Assembly: GCF_024385575.1 (NCBI RefSeq)
Contig: NZ_JANFMV010000001.1
Coordinates: forward strand, 3,191,681 to 3,255,680
Origin: Rhizobium sp. NRK18
GTDB lineage: Bacteria; Pseudomonadota; Alphaproteobacteria; Rhizobiales; Rhizobiaceae
Direction of reading: 5' to 3'
DNA length: 64,000 nt
Below are positions 63,256 to 64,000 of this stretch, one piece after another. Under the pieces are notes generated by a model. That model made no database searches, had not been told where the DNA came from, and saw nothing but the letters and a program-made list of their open reading frames with translations. The position numbers and the translations under genes were made by a program. The stretch's first letter is position 1. Each line of letters starts with the position of its first letter.

Positions 63256-64000
63256 TCAACTAGCCTGAGGAGCGGCACCAGGCGATGTCTCCAGCATCTG
63301 CAAAATTGGATCAAAATGGTCGAAGATTTTACGCGCGAATAGCGAAACAGACTGCATCATCGTCTCAATGGAAGCATCAATATCTGTTTCGTCATCTGGT
63401 TGTTTTTGATAAATTTCCTTTTTCGCGAGGCAAGTCCAATCCCTGCCCGGCCGGGATGTCGGGCGATGCAGACGCTTCTCATCCAAAATTGTGACGTATC
63501 GTTGGCGGATCTGCTCATCTCCTGGACCGAGGTATAGATAAGCAGCTATCTTCGGACCTTCGCGCTTGAGCTCCAGTAAGATAAACCTCTTGGATTCAGT
63601 CCATCGCGAATTCTTGAAACCGGGAAGGTCATCCCATTGTTCAAACGCCAGTCGAAGAATGGTTTTATAATCGACGTCAAGCATCATTTTGACGCCTGTT
63701 TCCCTGATCGCCGCTAGAAGATCACTTCGTCTATCTTTCAAAGCTTCGAAGAGGTTGCCTGTTTCATCTGGTCTTCGATCAGCAAGAAATTCGAGCGCTT
63801 CGCTGTGCTGTGCCCAAAGCTTTCGCGCAATGTCTTCCAAACGACGATCTTCCAAGTGGTGTCTCCTGAGCATTCGAAGATAGGACCGCAGCATCTGTGC
63901 CGACTGACTGTTGTTGGACTGATCCGCCAGGGGCTGCAGATGTTCAACAAGGTCGCGAATTCGCAGCGGTTCCCAGTGGTCAACATCGGTCGGGGCCTCC
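63256..64000 (-). CDS. PD-(D/E)XK nuclease-superfamily protein (5' end missing)
   Basis: Runs off the right edge: the frame is open to base 64000, giving about 247 residues of C-terminal part. The section RIRDLVEHLQPL, then RSYLRMLRRHHLEDRRLEDI, and KLWAQHSEALEFLADRRPDE is typical of the C-terminal half of the PD-(D/E)XK nuclease family found in defence islands; the usual nuclease core lies upstream, beyond the window. The 3' part (IETMMQSVSLFARKIFDHFD) is helical. The family call rests on resemblance only. Confidence 0.6.
   Translation of the reverse strand, partial: EAPTDVDHWEPLRIRDLVEHLQPLADQSNNSQSAQMLRSYLRMLRRHHLEDRRLEDIARKLWAQHSEALEFLADRRPDETGNLFEALKDRRSDLLAAIRETGVKMMLDVDYKTILRLAFEQWDDLPGFKNSRWTESKRFILLELKREGPKIAAYLYLGPGDEQIRQRYVTILDEKRLHRPTSRPGRDWTCLAKKEIYQKQPDDETDIDASIETMMQSVSLFARKIFDHFDPILQMLETSPGAAPQAS

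Overview
The window looks like the chromosome of a GC-rich alphaproteobacterium of the order Hyphomicrobiales (Rhizobiaceae: Rhizobium, Shinella or Agrobacterium type). The signs are protein-level resemblance throughout, a 457-residue alphaproteobacterial-type glutamate-cysteine ligase, DUF1127, DUF3422 and DUF937-type proteins, a LsrB-like regulator, an OxyR/KatG divergon and a possible LpxQ-like outer-membrane barrel. Species cannot be named from the sequence alone.

Positions 1-41,141 are ordinary chromosome. In order they hold: a HAD hydrolase cut by the window edge and two tail-to-tail 3-methyladenine glycosylase-family genes (1-2.0 kb); a tandem pair of L,D-transpeptidases and an outer-membrane barrel (2.2-4.7 kb); a glycolate oxidase operon glcD-glcE-(DUF4870-like)-glcF with a divergent LysR regulator (5.3-10.7 kb); a PHP-type metallohydrolase and a DUF3422 protein; a FadR/GntR regulator followed by lutABC for L-lactate oxidation (13.5-17.2 kb); a NUDIX hydrolase, a PiT phosphate transporter, rsmE and gshA; a redox-stress stretch (LsrB-like regulator, katG, oxyR; 23-27.7 kb); a NIT-domain chemoreceptor, adhP, an isolated TadE/TadG pair, guaB, an MFS exporter, rlmE and ppx/gppA; and finally an intact tRNA-Gln(CTG).

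Directly downstream of that tRNA the character changes. From about 41.2 kb to the end, the window is an accessory island with a serine recombinase, unknown small proteins, a DUF3102 protein and dense defence content. There is a 1569-residue DUF4011-type SF1 helicase with a Vsr-like nuclease domain, and a complete type I restriction-modification operon (hsdM-hsdS-hsdR plus a SprT/YgjP-like metallopeptidase).

Next comes a roughly 5.2-kb cassette bracketed by 34-bp direct repeats (56,397-56,430 and 61,614-61,647, one mismatch). It holds a membrane-anchored orphan, a three-gene overlapping operon (pentapeptide-repeat membrane protein, nucleotidyltransferase, small protein), a degenerate tRNA-Ser(CGA) with a second copy of only its 5' end, an AT-rich two-gene module (unknown 230-residue protein plus SIR2-like protein), and a broken tyrosine-integrase gene against the right-hand repeat. 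Further right are a putative DNA-binding protein, a conserved hypothetical and a PD-(D/E)XK nuclease-like protein cut by the window edge.

The best candidates for undescribed systems are the SIR2-like pair (59,551-61,240) and the pentapeptide/nucleotidyltransferase operon (57,290-59,161). Their neighbourhood suggests antiphage roles, but this is inference from domains and context only.
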